Assembly: GCF_028021195.1 (NCBI RefSeq)
Contig: NZ_CP115668.1
Span: 930,001 to 994,000, forward strand
Direction of reading: 5' to 3'
From: Cutibacterium equinum
GTDB taxonomy: Bacteria > Actinomycetota > Actinomycetes > Propionibacteriales > Propionibacteriaceae
Length of the DNA stretch: 64,000 bases
The translations under genes were made by a program, and so were the position numbers. This document shows, piece after piece, positions 47,302-60,375 of this stretch; position 1 is the stretch's first letter, and every line of letters starts with the position of its first letter. The notes under the pieces are model-generated. The model had not been told where the DNA came from and ran no database searches. It worked only from the letters and a program-made list of their open reading frames with translations.

Positions 47302-48385
47302 GCAGACGGACCCTATTGTTGGCCGACGGGACGAGCTACCAGGGAGAGGCCTTCGGGGCCGACCGCGAGGTGAGCGCCGAGGTCGTCTTCACCACCGGGA
47401 TGACCGGCTACCAGGAGACCCTCACCGACCAGTCCTACAACGGACAAATCGTCACCTTCACCTACCCCCTCATCGGAAACTGCGGCATCAACCGCGACGA
47501 CATGGAGTCCCTCTTCCCGACGACCGCCGGGGTCATCTGCCGAGAGGTGCCGCGACTAGCCAGCAACTGGCGCAACCGTCTCAGTCTCGATGAGTTCCTC
47601 ACCACCCATGACATTCCTGGCCTGGCCGGTATCGACACTCGTGCCTTGGTGCGACGGCTACGGCATGAGGGGGTCATGAAGGGGGCCTTGCTGGGCCCTG
47701 ACGCCGATCTCGACGCCGAGTTGGAGAAGCTGCGTAGCGCTCAGTTGCCCACCGACCAGATCGCCCAGGTCTCCACCCGCACCGCCTACCCGTCACCCTT
47801 GGGTGGACGCAGTGTGGTGCTTTTCGACTTTGGCCTCAAACACTCCATCCTGCGTGAGCTGAGCAAGCGCGGATGCGCCGTCACCGTCGTGCCCTGGAAC
47901 ATCTCGGCCGCTCGGGTGCGCGCCCTGGCCCCTGACGGCATCATGCTGTCGAATGGTCCCGGCGACCCGAAGTCGATCCCGCAGGTCCAGGAGGTGGTGC
48001 GCGAGCTTCAGGAGGAGTACCCGATCTTCGGTATCTGCATGGGACATCAGATCTTCGCCCTCGCCAATGGCGCCGACACCTACAAGCTGCCCTTCGGCCA
48101 TCGTGGCTTCAACCACCCGGTGCGGGAACTGTCCACCGGACGGATCGACTTCACCAGCCAGAATCACGGATATGCCGTCGATCCCGCATCGGTGGCCGGC
48201 ACCGAGCTGGAGATCACCCACCTCGAGATCAATGACGAGACGGTCATGGGTGTGCGTCACACTCGCCTCGGATCGTTCTCGGTGCAGTACCACCCCGACG
48301 CGGCCGCAGGGCCACACGATGCAGCTCACGTCTTCGACGACTTCGTGGCACTCATGGATGCCAATGACTTTGGAGGACAGAACTG

Positions 48386-48386
<1 letters not shown>
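47298..48386 (+). CDS. carA: carbamoyl-phosphate synthase small subunit
   Basis: 362-residue glutaminase subunit. The N-terminal CarA-specific domain begins [15 protein letters not shown] and contains [17 protein letters not shown]. The C-terminal amidotransferase domain has [10 protein letters not shown] near residue 218, the nucleophile in [12 protein letters not shown] near residue 248 and [14 protein letters not shown] near residue 332. Supplies ammonia to CarB through the enzyme tunnel. Shares one base with carB (TGATG). Confidence 0.97.
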
Positions 48387-53306
<4,920 letters not shown>

Positions 53307-53329
53307 CCATCGACCACCAAGGAGTACAC

Positions 53330-54040
53330 ATGGACACCAGCCGCCCGATCATCGCCCTCGACCTGCCCAGCGCCGAGGCCGCCCTCGACTTCGTCGGCAA
53401 GTTCGACGAGCCCCTCTTCGTCAAGGTGGGAATGGAGCTGTTCTACGCGGCAGGTCCGAGCGTCATCACCAGCCTCAAGGACGCCGGGCATGATGTCTTC
53501 TGCGACCTCAAACTCCACGACATCCCCAACACCGTCAAGGGTGCAGCCGCGAGCCTGTCCCGGCTGGGAGCGGACTTGCTGACCGTCCACGCTGCAGGCG
53601 GAAAGGCCATGATGGAGGCTGCTCTGGAGGGTCTGGGGGGCGCGGCACAGACCACCCGTGTCGTCGCCATCACCCAGCTCACCTCAACCTCCCCGGAGGC
53701 TCTCAAGGCCGAGCAGCTCATCGAGGTGCCGCTGGCTGAATCGGTGCGCAACTATGCCCAACTCGCCCAGTCAGCCGGGCTGGCCGGTGTGGTGTGTTCG
53801 GCCCACGAAGCCGCTGACATCGCCTCGGTGACCGGCCCGGATTTCCTGCGTGTCACCCCCGGAATCCGCCCGGCTGGCGCCGCAGTGGGGGACCAGTCCA
53901 GGGTCGCCACCCCTGGCAACGCAGCGTCGATGGGCTCCTCGGCCATTGTTGTGGGCCGTCCCATCACCAAGGCCGACGACCCGGTCGCCGCCTACCACGC
54001 CATCCGCGACGAATGGAATGCCGGACGCCGCTCAGCCTGA
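53330..54040 (+). CDS. pyrF: orotidine 5'-phosphate decarboxylase, type 1
   Basis: 236-residue barrel that decarboxylates OMP to UMP. The catalytic Asp-Lys-Asp array is in [16 protein letters not shown] near residue 64; [15 protein letters not shown] opens the protein; [20 protein letters not shown] near residue 180 binds phosphate and [15 protein letters not shown] closes it. The form is the Bacillus-like type 1, unlike the type 2 enzyme usual in mycobacteria. AAGGAG-containing spacer of 23 bases after pyrD. Confidence 0.95.
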   Translation: MDTSRPIIALDLPSAEAALDFVGKFDEPLFVKVGMELFYAAGPSVITSLKDAGHDVFCDLKLHDIPNTVKGAAASLSRLGADLLTVHAAGGKAMMEAALEGLGGAAQTTRVVAITQLTSTSPEALKAEQLIEVPLAESVRNYAQLAQSAGLAGVVCSAHEAADIASVTGPDFLRVTPGIRPAGAAVGDQSRVATPGNAASMGSSAIVVGRPITKADDPVAAYHAIRDEWNAGRRSA

Positions 54041-54068
54041 CGACAACACCACCTGGAGGAAGACCGTC

Positions 54069-54719
54069 ATGACCGTCACCAATAAGCAGATCGCCCAGCA
54101 GTTCGCGCAGCGCCTACTCGCCATCGAAGCCGTCTCGCTGTCCCCGGACGCCCCGTTCACGTGGGCCTCGGGACTGCATTCCCCGATCTACTGCGACAAC
54201 CGCGTCACCTTGTCAGACCCCCAGACCCGAGACCTCATCGCCTCGGGCCTGGCTGACCTTGTGCGCGCACACTTCGACCAGGTCGACGTCGTGGCCGGTA
54301 CTGCCACCGCTGGTATCGCCCACGCCGCCCTCGCCGCTGACCGCCTTGGCGCCCCTATGGCTTACGTCCGTTCTGCCCCCAAGGACCACGGACGCGGCAA
54401 CCAGATCGAAGGACGCATTCCGGTCGGGTCGAAGGTCGTCATGGTCGAGGATCTCATCTCCACCGGCGGTTCGGTGCTCAAGGCCGCCGAGGCCGTCGAG
54501 CGCGAGGGGTCGACGGTGGTCGGCGTCCTCGCCCTGTTCTCCTACGAGTTGGAGAAGGGACACCGCGCGTTCGAGGAGGCTGGTCTTCCGCTCTACACCC
54601 TGTCGAACTACCCGACCCTCATCGAGGTGGCAGCCCAGTCCGGACTCATCACCTCCCAGCAACTGGCCACCCTGCAGACCTGGTCCTCGGATCCTCAGGC
54701 CTGGTCCGACGCCCACTGA
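54069..54719 (+). CDS. pyrE: orotate phosphoribosyltransferase
   Basis: 216-residue transferase that adds PRPP ribose phosphate to orotate. FTWASGLHSPIYCDNR lies near residue 30, YVRSAPKDHGRGNQIEGR near residue 100 is the flexible lysine loop, and VVMVEDLISTGGSVLKAAEAV near residue 125 is the PRPP-binding motif. GGAGG precedes the ATG at a good distance. Last gene of the pyr operon; a convergent kinase gene ends 67 bases on. Confidence 0.95.
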   Translation: MTVTNKQIAQQFAQRLLAIEAVSLSPDAPFTWASGLHSPIYCDNRVTLSDPQTRDLIASGLADLVRAHFDQVDVVAGTATAGIAHAALAADRLGAPMAYVRSAPKDHGRGNQIEGRIPVGSKVVMVEDLISTGGSVLKAAEAVEREGSTVVGVLALFSYELEKGHRAFEEAGLPLYTLSNYPTLIEVAAQSGLITSQQLATLQTWSSDPQAWSDAH

Positions 54720-54786
54720 TGTCGTCTGACTACATCAAGGAGTGGCTGCGTGGTGTGAGGGGGCACACGTGGGTTCTGGCTGGCGA

Positions 54787-55554
54787 TCAGAGGTAACGGC
54801 GTGCCACCTCGATGGTTTGGCTGACATATCCGCCACCGAAGAGGAAGCAGTGGACCATGAGCATGTGGAGCTGATGTAGTCCAATTCGCTCCTGCCATCC
54901 GTCGGCCAACGGGGATTCCTCGTTGTAGGCAGCACGAATCTCGTTGGTGAACGGGGCGCCGAAGACTGACAAGGAGGCCAGGTCTTCCTCGGCGTGTCCA
55001 CCTTGGGCGGCAGGATCGATGAGGACGACCCCGTTGGGGGTCCACATGAGGTTTCCCGACCACATGTCACCGTGGGTCCGTGCGGCGGGATCGGTCACGA
55101 GGGCTGGTTGGTCGTGGTCGAATTTCCCGCTGACGAGCCGGTCGACGAGCGTGGACACGACAGCGCGGGCCTGGGCGTCAAGGCTGTCCATGTACGGCTC
55201 GATGCGATAGCGGGCGTAGAACTCTCCCCACGAGTCGATGTGCGCGGTCAGCAAGGGCAGGGGAGCCCGACCAATGTACCCACCGTCAGGGGTGAAGCCG
55301 TCGGGAGCTGCTCCCAAGTGGCTGGCCCCTGCTGCGTGAGTGTGGGCGAGGCGTCGACCGAATTCCTCGGCTGCCTCGCGAGTGGGACGCACCGACGAGA
55401 GTTCAGGCTCGGTGAGCCAACCATGGCCGTGGTCCAAGACCTCGACGATCGCGGCTCCGGCGGGCTGAGCAGCCGCGAGCCACGTCAGCCCGGCGACCTC
55501 ATAGTCGATGGCGTTCCTGCGATGGTCGGTCTTGCGAAAGGTCATGTCGCTCAC
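54787..55554 (-). CDS. fructosamine kinase family protein
   Basis: About 255 residues from a GTG at 55554; an in-frame ATG at 55545 is an alternative. The fold is aminoglycoside-phosphotransferase-like: the catalytic loop THGDMWSGNLMWTPNG near residue 165 and the metal-binding VVLIDPAAQGGHAEEDLA near residue 183 are clear, and FGRRLAHTHAAGASHLG near residue 75 is typical of fructosamine-3-kinase homologues. These phosphorylate ketoamine-modified (glycated) amines or proteins. It lies between pyrE and pgsA with no evident operon partner. Confidence 0.88.
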   Translation of the reverse strand: MSDMTFRKTDHRRNAIDYEVAGLTWLAAAQPAGAAIVEVLDHGHGWLTEPELSSVRPTREAAEEFGRRLAHTHAAGASHLGAAPDGFTPDGGYIGRAPLPLLTAHIDSWGEFYARYRIEPYMDSLDAQARAVVSTLVDRLVSGKFDHDQPALVTDPAARTHGDMWSGNLMWTPNGVVLIDPAAQGGHAEEDLASLSVFGAPFTNEIRAAYNEESPLADGWQERIGLHQLHMLMVHCFLFGGGYVSQTIEVARRYL

Positions 55555-55656
55555 GGTAGATGACGAGTTCGTCGGTTCTGGCGCCCATTGACCAATCCGG
55601 GGCGATTTTCGTGGCGATGAGTCGCGTGATACCTCGTCGCGCGACATACTGACCCC

Positions 55657-56277
55657 ATGGCCACGAAGAAGGACCGCCCCGGCAACATCAACGTTCCGAA
55701 TGCGCTGACTCTGTTGAGAGTCATTGCGGTTCCCGTCTTCGGATGGATGCTGTTGGCCCATGCCCATGAGGGCAGTTGGCGGACGGCGACGACGATCGTG
55801 TTCATCGTGGCGATCCTCACCGATTTCGTCGACGGCAGGATTGCGCGCAAGTACAACCTCGTCACCAACTTCGGCAAGATCGGTGACTCCATCGCTGACA
55901 AGGCGCTCACCGGTATGGCCTTCATCGGTCTGTCCATCCTCGGCGAGCTGCCATGGTGGATGACGATCATCATCCTGCTGCGCGAGTGGGGCATCACGGT
56001 CATGCGGATGAGGATGCTCAAGTACGAGGTGATGGCGGCCAACAAGGGAGGCAAGCTCAAGACGGCGATGCAGTCCCTGGCGATCACCCTGTTCTGCCTC
56101 GGCTTGTGGCGGACCCCGGCCTTCGTCGACGCCATCGCCTGGGCCGTCATGATCATTGCCTTCCTTCTGACCGTCGTCACCGGCCTGGTGTACATCAAGG
56201 ACGCCATTGAGATTCGCAACCGCGCGAAGAACGCCGGAGCCACGCCGGCCAAGGCTGGGAAGCGGAACCTCAGGTGA
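55657..56277 (+). CDS. pgsA: CDP-diacylglycerol-glycerol-3-phosphate 3-phosphatidyltransferase
   Basis: 206-residue integral membrane enzyme for phosphatidylglycerol phosphate. The complete CDP-alcohol transferase signature DGRIARKYN, then LVTNFGKIGDSIADK, is present near residue 60, with four to five hydrophobic helices around it; NVPNALTLLRVIAVP opens the first helix. The C-terminus is a short basic tail. GTGA overlap couples it to pncC. pgsA-pncC-clgR-recA is a conserved actinobacterial order. Confidence 0.94.
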   Translation: MATKKDRPGNINVPNALTLLRVIAVPVFGWMLLAHAHEGSWRTATTIVFIVAILTDFVDGRIARKYNLVTNFGKIGDSIADKALTGMAFIGLSILGELPWWMTIIILLREWGITVMRMRMLKYEVMAANKGGKLKTAMQSLAITLFCLGLWRTPAFVDAIAWAVMIIAFLLTVVTGLVYIKDAIEIRNRAKNAGATPAKAGKRNLR

Positions 56278-56759
56278 CCGGCGACGAGGGAGCACGTCGA
56301 CTCATCGCACAGTTGGGGGAACGCGGACTGACGGCGGCAACCTGCGAATCCTTGACGGCAGGGCTGGTCGCGGCGACGATCACGACCGTTCCGGGGGCCT
56401 CGGCGGTCTTTCGTGGCGGTCTGGTCACCTACGCCAGTGACCTCAAGTCCACCCTCGCCGGGGTCGATGCCGGCTGGATCGCCGAGAACGGGGTCATCAA
56501 TTCCACCACTGCGGCTCAGATGGCCCTGGGATGTCGACAGGCCTGCCGGGCCGACGTCGGTCTGTCGTGCACCGGGGTCGCCGGTCCTGATCCCCAGGAC
56601 GGTGAAGAGGCTGGGACAGTGTTCATCGGTGCGGCATACCAAGGAGTTCCGGTCGTCAGGCGTCTCCATCTGGAGGGAGCGCGGGAGGACATTCGTCGGG
56701 CGACGGTCGAGGCACTTCTGGGCCTGGGATGCGAGATCGTCAGCGGTACAGACAGGTGA
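56274..56759 (+). CDS. pncC: nicotinamide-nucleotide amidohydrolase (CinA C-terminal family)
   Basis: 161-residue single-domain CinA-C protein that deamidates NMN in NAD recycling. Conserved blocks: TAATCESLTAGLVAATIT near residue 25 (active Ser), GGLVTYASDLKSTLAGV near residue 50 with the Tyr/Lys pair, and SCTGVAGPDPQDGEEAGTVFIG near residue 100. The N-terminal competence-related domain of full CinA is absent, as in actinobacteria. GTG start within the pgsA stop. Confidence 0.93.
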   Translation: MTGDEGARRLIAQLGERGLTAATCESLTAGLVAATITTVPGASAVFRGGLVTYASDLKSTLAGVDAGWIAENGVINSTTAAQMALGCRQACRADVGLSCTGVAGPDPQDGEEAGTVFIGAAYQGVPVVRRLHLEGAREDIRRATVEALLGLGCEIVSGTDR

Positions 56760-56859
56760 GGACGAGCCGGGCACCAAAATGTGAAAGATTTCGCCGTGTG
56801 GGGAATGTTTCCTCGATTGAGGGCGTTGCCATGGATGAATCACCTAGGAGGAGACGCCC

Positions 56860-57135
56860 ATGAAATCAGCTCTGCTGCGTGAAATGCTCGGCGAGTCGCT
56901 GCGTGAACAGAGATTCGCGCAGGGCCGTACCCTGCGTGAGGTGTCTTCTGCCGCACGCGTGTCCCTCGGATACTTGTCGGAGGTCGAGCGGGGGCAGAAG
57001 GAAGCTTCCAGTGAACTCATCCTGGCCATCTGCACCGCGTTGGATCTCCCACAGTCCGAGTTGATGCGTATCGTCAGCGACAAGATGCTCAAGAGCGAAG
57101 GCACCCCCGAGCACCGCATCACTGTTGCGGCATGA
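56860..57135 (+). CDS. clgR: ClgR-type XRE transcriptional activator
   Basis: 91-residue regulator consisting almost only of a helix-turn-helix: [33 protein letters not shown] lies in residues 25-57 (in part [15 protein letters not shown]). ClgR activates clp protease and other stress genes in actinobacteria. A strong AGGAGGAG site precedes the ATG. It is followed by a long perfect hairpin. The neighbouring pgsA-pncC upstream and recA downstream match its usual location. Confidence 0.92.
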   Translation: MKSALLREMLGESLREQRFAQGRTLREVSSAARVSLGYLSEVERGQKEASSELILAICTALDLPQSELMRIVSDKMLKSEGTPEHRITVAA

Positions 57136-57154
57136 ACAACACCCTGAACTTGTG

Positions 57155-57187
57155 AGTTTTCCCGGTCCCGATGGGGCCGGGAAAACT
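57155..57187. terminator. terminator hairpin after clgR
   Basis: Fifteen-pair stem (AGTTTTCCCGG arm with CCGGGAAAACT, then TCCC with GGGG) and three-base loop, 19 bases after clgR. Runs of T and A in the arms give U-rich ends in both directions, so it may also end the convergent DeoR gene. Confidence 0.88.
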
Positions 57188-57257
57188 CTGTATTGGGGGT
57201 GTTTGGCTGCGGATGGCTCAAAGTGGCCCTGCTCCCCAGACGGTGAACAAGAGGTCG

Positions 57258-58067
57258 TCAGTCGACTGGCGCGTGGACGATACGAATCGCCATGCCGAGG
57301 GCGCGCAGACGGGCCAGTTCGTCGGGATCGGCTGAATTGTCGGTGACGAGGAGGTCGACGTCCTTGGCGTCGGCCAGCTTCGCCAGCGTGACCCGGCCGA
57401 TCTTGGAACCGTCGACAGCGGCGATGATGCGAGCTGCCCTCTTGATCATGGTGTGGTTCGCGGCCGCCTCGATGCCGTCGTGGGTCGTCAGGCCACCCTC
57501 GGCGCTCAAGCCGTCACATCCGACGATGGCGGTGCCGACGTTGACCTGTTTGAAGGTGGACTCGGCCAGGGAACCGACCAGCTCCAGGGAGGATGGACGC
57601 AGCACTCCGCCGGTGATGAGGACACGCTGCTGACCCTGGCTGGCGGCTTCGAGGGCGATGCTCACAGAGTTCGTGATGAGGGTGAGGTCATGGCGATGAC
57701 GCAGGGCACGAACGATCTCGGTGGTCGTCGTGCCGCCGGTGAGCCCAATCGCGTGACGCCCCACCGGCAGTTCGGAGGCAACGGCGTGGGCGATGGCCTC
57801 CTTGGCGCGACGACGTCGGCCGTCTCGCAAACTGACCGGCAATTCGGCGCCAGTTCCAGCGCGCCGAGCGGTTCCATGTGAGCGAATGAGCAGGCCCTGC
57901 TCGGCGAGTGCGGCGACGTCGCGTCGGATCGTCGCAGCGCTGGCCCCCAGGGCGGCCGCCATGTCTCGTAGGGAAACCTCGTCGTGGTCGCGCAACATTG
58001 CGAGAATGGCGACCATGCGGTCGTTTCGTCGTGAGGATGATGAGTGGACATCCGACGGCATCGTCAT
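57258..58067 (-). CDS. DeoR/GlpR-family transcriptional regulator
   Basis: 269 residues from the ATG at 58067, preceded by AAAGGAG. The N-terminal DeoR helix-turn-helix is RMVAILAMLRDHDEVSLRDMAAALGASAATIRRDVAAL (in part LGASAATIRRDVAALAEQG, near residue 45). The sugar-phosphate-sensing domain carries GLTGGTTTTEIVRAL near residue 105, LITNSVSIALEA, GGVLRPSSLELVG near residue 150 and VDGSKIGRVTLAKLAD near residue 215. No sugar-metabolism gene is adjacent, so its target is unknown. It is inserted on the minus strand between clgR and the DUF3046-recA unit. Confidence 0.88.
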   Translation of the reverse strand: MTMPSDVHSSSSRRNDRMVAILAMLRDHDEVSLRDMAAALGASAATIRRDVAALAEQGLLIRSHGTARRAGTGAELPVSLRDGRRRRAKEAIAHAVASELPVGRHAIGLTGGTTTTEIVRALRHRHDLTLITNSVSIALEAASQGQQRVLITGGVLRPSSLELVGSLAESTFKQVNVGTAIVGCDGLSAEGGLTTHDGIEAAANHTMIKRAARIIAAVDGSKIGRVTLAKLADAKDVDLLVTDNSADPDELARLRALGMAIRIVHAPVD

Positions 58068-58165
58068 CGCTACTCCTTTCGCGCAACTCACGGCCCGCGG
58101 GGAGAGCCGTGCCCTGAGCATTCGCACATCTGCGCCGATCTTATCGTGCCCTTAGGCTTGGCTTC

Positions 58166-58360
58166 ATGACACAGACCCAATTGTGGACGCGACTGGCTGA
58201 GGCCTTGGGTGAGGATTACTGCCGAATCTGGGCCGCACAGCAGGCGGTTCCAGGTCTCGATTCACGAACGGTGCAAGAAGCGTTGGCTGATGGAGTCGAT
58301 GCCAAGACGATCTGGCTGGCGTGCTGGAAGGCCCTTGAACTGCCCGATTCGCTGCGTTGA
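58166..58360 (+). CDS. DUF3046 family protein
   Basis: 64-residue protein: WTRLAEALGEDYCRIWAAQQ at the start and LADGVDAKTIWLACWKALELP at the end match DUF3046, a small actinobacterial family always found just before recA. The function is unknown. It begins 98 bases from the divergent DeoR gene and lies 323 bases before recA. Confidence 0.88.
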   Translation: MTQTQLWTRLAEALGEDYCRIWAAQQAVPGLDSRTVQEALADGVDAKTIWLACWKALELPDSLR

Positions 58361-58683
58361 CATGGAGGGGTTGAGACGTGTTCAGACGTCGAGGATCGGC
58401 GCCAACCCCCGATGGAACACAACCGGAACACGATGCGCTGCGAAGTCGTCAGTGGCTTCTGGAAGGGTTGTCCACAGGTGAGGGGATGGTCGAGACGGCA
58501 GTTATCCACAGAAACGAAACTGCCTGACAGATTGTCCTACTTCGCTCCTACAGTTTGGGTGATGACACCGGAAACGGGTGCGTTTCCCTCATCAGAACTT
58601 AGGACCAACAGAACATATGACCAACGCTGCGGCGATGCCGCACGTCACATGAGGCGGGGGACCGCCATCAAGGAAGGAACGAC
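58361..58683 (+). promoter_or_regulatory. recA upstream region: DnaA boxes, PafBC-type promoter, leader hairpin
   Basis: No gene is supported here. Two DnaA-box sequences lie in the same orientation: TTGTCCACA (58468-58476) and TTATCCACA (58502-58510). TTGTC (58532-58536), 12 bases, then TACAGT (58549-58554) fits the spacing of the mycobacterial RecA-NDp/PafBC promoter, though the RGTG part is not conserved. A GGAAACG-GGTG-CGTTTCC hairpin (58570-58587) would lie in the leader. I see no LexA box of the GAAC-N4-GTTC type. AAGGAA precedes the recA ATG. Confidence 0.55.
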
Positions 58684-59730
58684 ATGGCAGCGACCGCAGA
58701 TCGCGAAAAGGCCCTTGCCACGGCTTTGCAGCAGATCGAGAAGCAGCACGGCAAAGGCTCCATCATGCGCCTTGGCGAACAGGAGACCGTCAAGATTGCT
58801 GCGATCCCGACCGGATCGGTGGCTCTTGACGTCGCCCTGGGCGTGGGGGGTCTCCCGCGTGGCAGGATCGTCGAGATTTACGGCCCAGAGTCCTCGGGCA
58901 AGACGACGGTGGCCCTGCACGCCATCGCGAATGCTCAAGCTGAAGGTGGTATCTGCGCCTTCATCGACGCCGAGCACGCCCTCGACCCGGAGTACGCCCG
59001 CAAACTTGGTGTCGACACTGATTCCCTGCTGGTGAGCCAGCCAGACAATGGCGAGCAGGCCCTCGAGATCGCCGACACCCTGGTGCGGTCGGGAGCCCTT
59101 GAGCTCATCGTCATCGACTCCGTCGCGGCCCTCACCCCGAAGGCTGAGATCGAGGGAGAGATGGGTGATTCTCACGTCGGTCTGCAGGCTCGACTCATGA
59201 GTCAGGCCCTGCGCAAGATGACCGGTGCCCTCAACGCGGCCGGGACCACGGCCATCTTCATCAACCAGCTGCGCGAGAAGATCGGCGTCATGTTCGGCTC
59301 CCCGGAGACGACGACCGGTGGCCGCGCCCTGAAGTTCTACTCCTCGGTGCGCCTGGACGTGCGTCGTATCGAGACCCTCAAGGACGGTTCCGAGATGGTC
59401 GGTAACCGTACCCGCGTCAAGGTCGTCAAGAACAAGGTCGCCCCGCCATTCAAGCAGGCCGAGTTCGACATTCTCTACGGTCAGGGCATTTCCCGGGAGG
59501 GAAGCCTCATCGACATGGGGGTGGATTGCGGAATCATCACCAAGTCCGGATCCTGGTTCAGCTACAACAATGAGCAGTTGGGCCAGGGCAAGGAGAATGT
59601 CCGTACCTTCCTCAAGGGCAATCCCGACGTCGCCAACGAGATCGAGGACAAGATCCTGACCCATCTGGGTTTGCGTGAGTCTGAAGTTCCCGAGGGAGTC
59701 GATCCCGTGACCGGTGAGGTGGAATTCTGA
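58684..59730 (+). CDS. recA: recombinase A
   Basis: 348-residue RecA. Walker A is GPESSGKTT near residue 68, the Walker B strand is [22 protein letters not shown] near residue 142 (in part [10 protein letters not shown]), loop L1 follows at [18 protein letters not shown], loop L2 is [21 protein letters not shown] near residue 195, and [18 protein letters not shown] closes the core. No intein. Drives homologous recombination and SOS-type repressor cleavage. recX follows immediately. Confidence 0.98.
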   Translation: MAATADREKALATALQQIEKQHGKGSIMRLGEQETVKIAAIPTGSVALDVALGVGGLPRGRIVEIYGPESSGKTTVALHAIANAQAEGGICAFIDAEHALDPEYARKLGVDTDSLLVSQPDNGEQALEIADTLVRSGALELIVIDSVAALTPKAEIEGEMGDSHVGLQARLMSQALRKMTGALNAAGTTAIFINQLREKIGVMFGSPETTTGGRALKFYSSVRLDVRRIETLKDGSEMVGNRTRVKVVKNKVAPPFKQAEFDILYGQGISREGSLIDMGVDCGIITKSGSWFSYNNEQLGQGKENVRTFLKGNPDVANEIEDKILTHLGLRESEVPEGVDPVTGEVEF

Positions 59731-59759
59731 GCCGACGACGCCAGGACCATCCCGAGGAG

Positions 59760-60275
59760 TTGACCGACGAGCAGTGGTACGAGGAAGCCCGCGAGATCTG
59801 CCTCAAGCGGCTGGATCGTCGGGCCAACACCCGAAGTGAACTTGCCACGGCGCTGGACTCCCACGGTGTGCCCGAGCAGGTGCGTGAGGCGGTTCTCGAC
59901 CGTCTCACGCAGGTGGGGCTCATCGACGACGCCGATTTCGCTCATCGGTGGACAGCCTCCCGGCACGGCGTGCGGGGTCTGTCTCGCAGGGCAGTAGCAG
60001 CCGAACTGTCGCGCAAGGGGGTTGATTCCCAGATCGTTGAGGATGCGACCTCCCAGATCACAGACGCTGACGAATTGGATGCCGCCACCGAAATTGCCAG
60101 GAACAAGTTGGAGGCAGGTCGAGGCATCGAGGAGGCCCGTCTCACCAGGCGAGTGCTGGGGGCTCTGGCCCGCAAGGGTTACGGACCCCAGATCGCTTGG
60201 GCCGCCATCCGTGCTGCCCGCGAGGAACTCGGTGAGGAACCCCCAGAAGCTCCGACCACCGGCCTTTTCGACTAG
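59760..60275 (+). CDS. recX: RecA regulator RecX
   Basis: 171 residues from a TTG at 59760. The three-helix repeats of RecX are visible: AREICLKRLDRRANTRSELATAL, then VLDRLTQVGLIDDADFAHRWTASRHGVRGLSRRAVAAEL (in part GLIDDADFAHRW, near residue 55) and RRVLGALARKGYGPQIAWAAI. RecX limits RecA filament growth. The start is uncertain: GAGGAG abuts the TTG too closely, whereas a CTG at 59727, overlapping the recA stop as CTGA and preceded by GAGGTGG, would give an [11 protein letters not shown] extension and classic coupling. Confidence 0.88.
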   Translation: MTDEQWYEEAREICLKRLDRRANTRSELATALDSHGVPEQVREAVLDRLTQVGLIDDADFAHRWTASRHGVRGLSRRAVAAELSRKGVDSQIVEDATSQITDADELDAATEIARNKLEAGRGIEEARLTRRVLGALARKGYGPQIAWAAIRAAREELGEEPPEAPTTGLFD

Positions 60276-60375
60276 AGTTGCATCGTTTGCCCCTCACCTC
60301 GGGTGTGATGTCCTGGCCCCACGGTCAGGGGCGACGGTGCAGGTCAACGTCAAGATGTGAGGAAGTGCAGAGGTC

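Noticed and set aside
58400-58660. LexA (SOS) box before recA
   Set aside because: Several GAAC half-sites occur (for example around 58593 and 58612), but none has a GTTC partner at the right distance.
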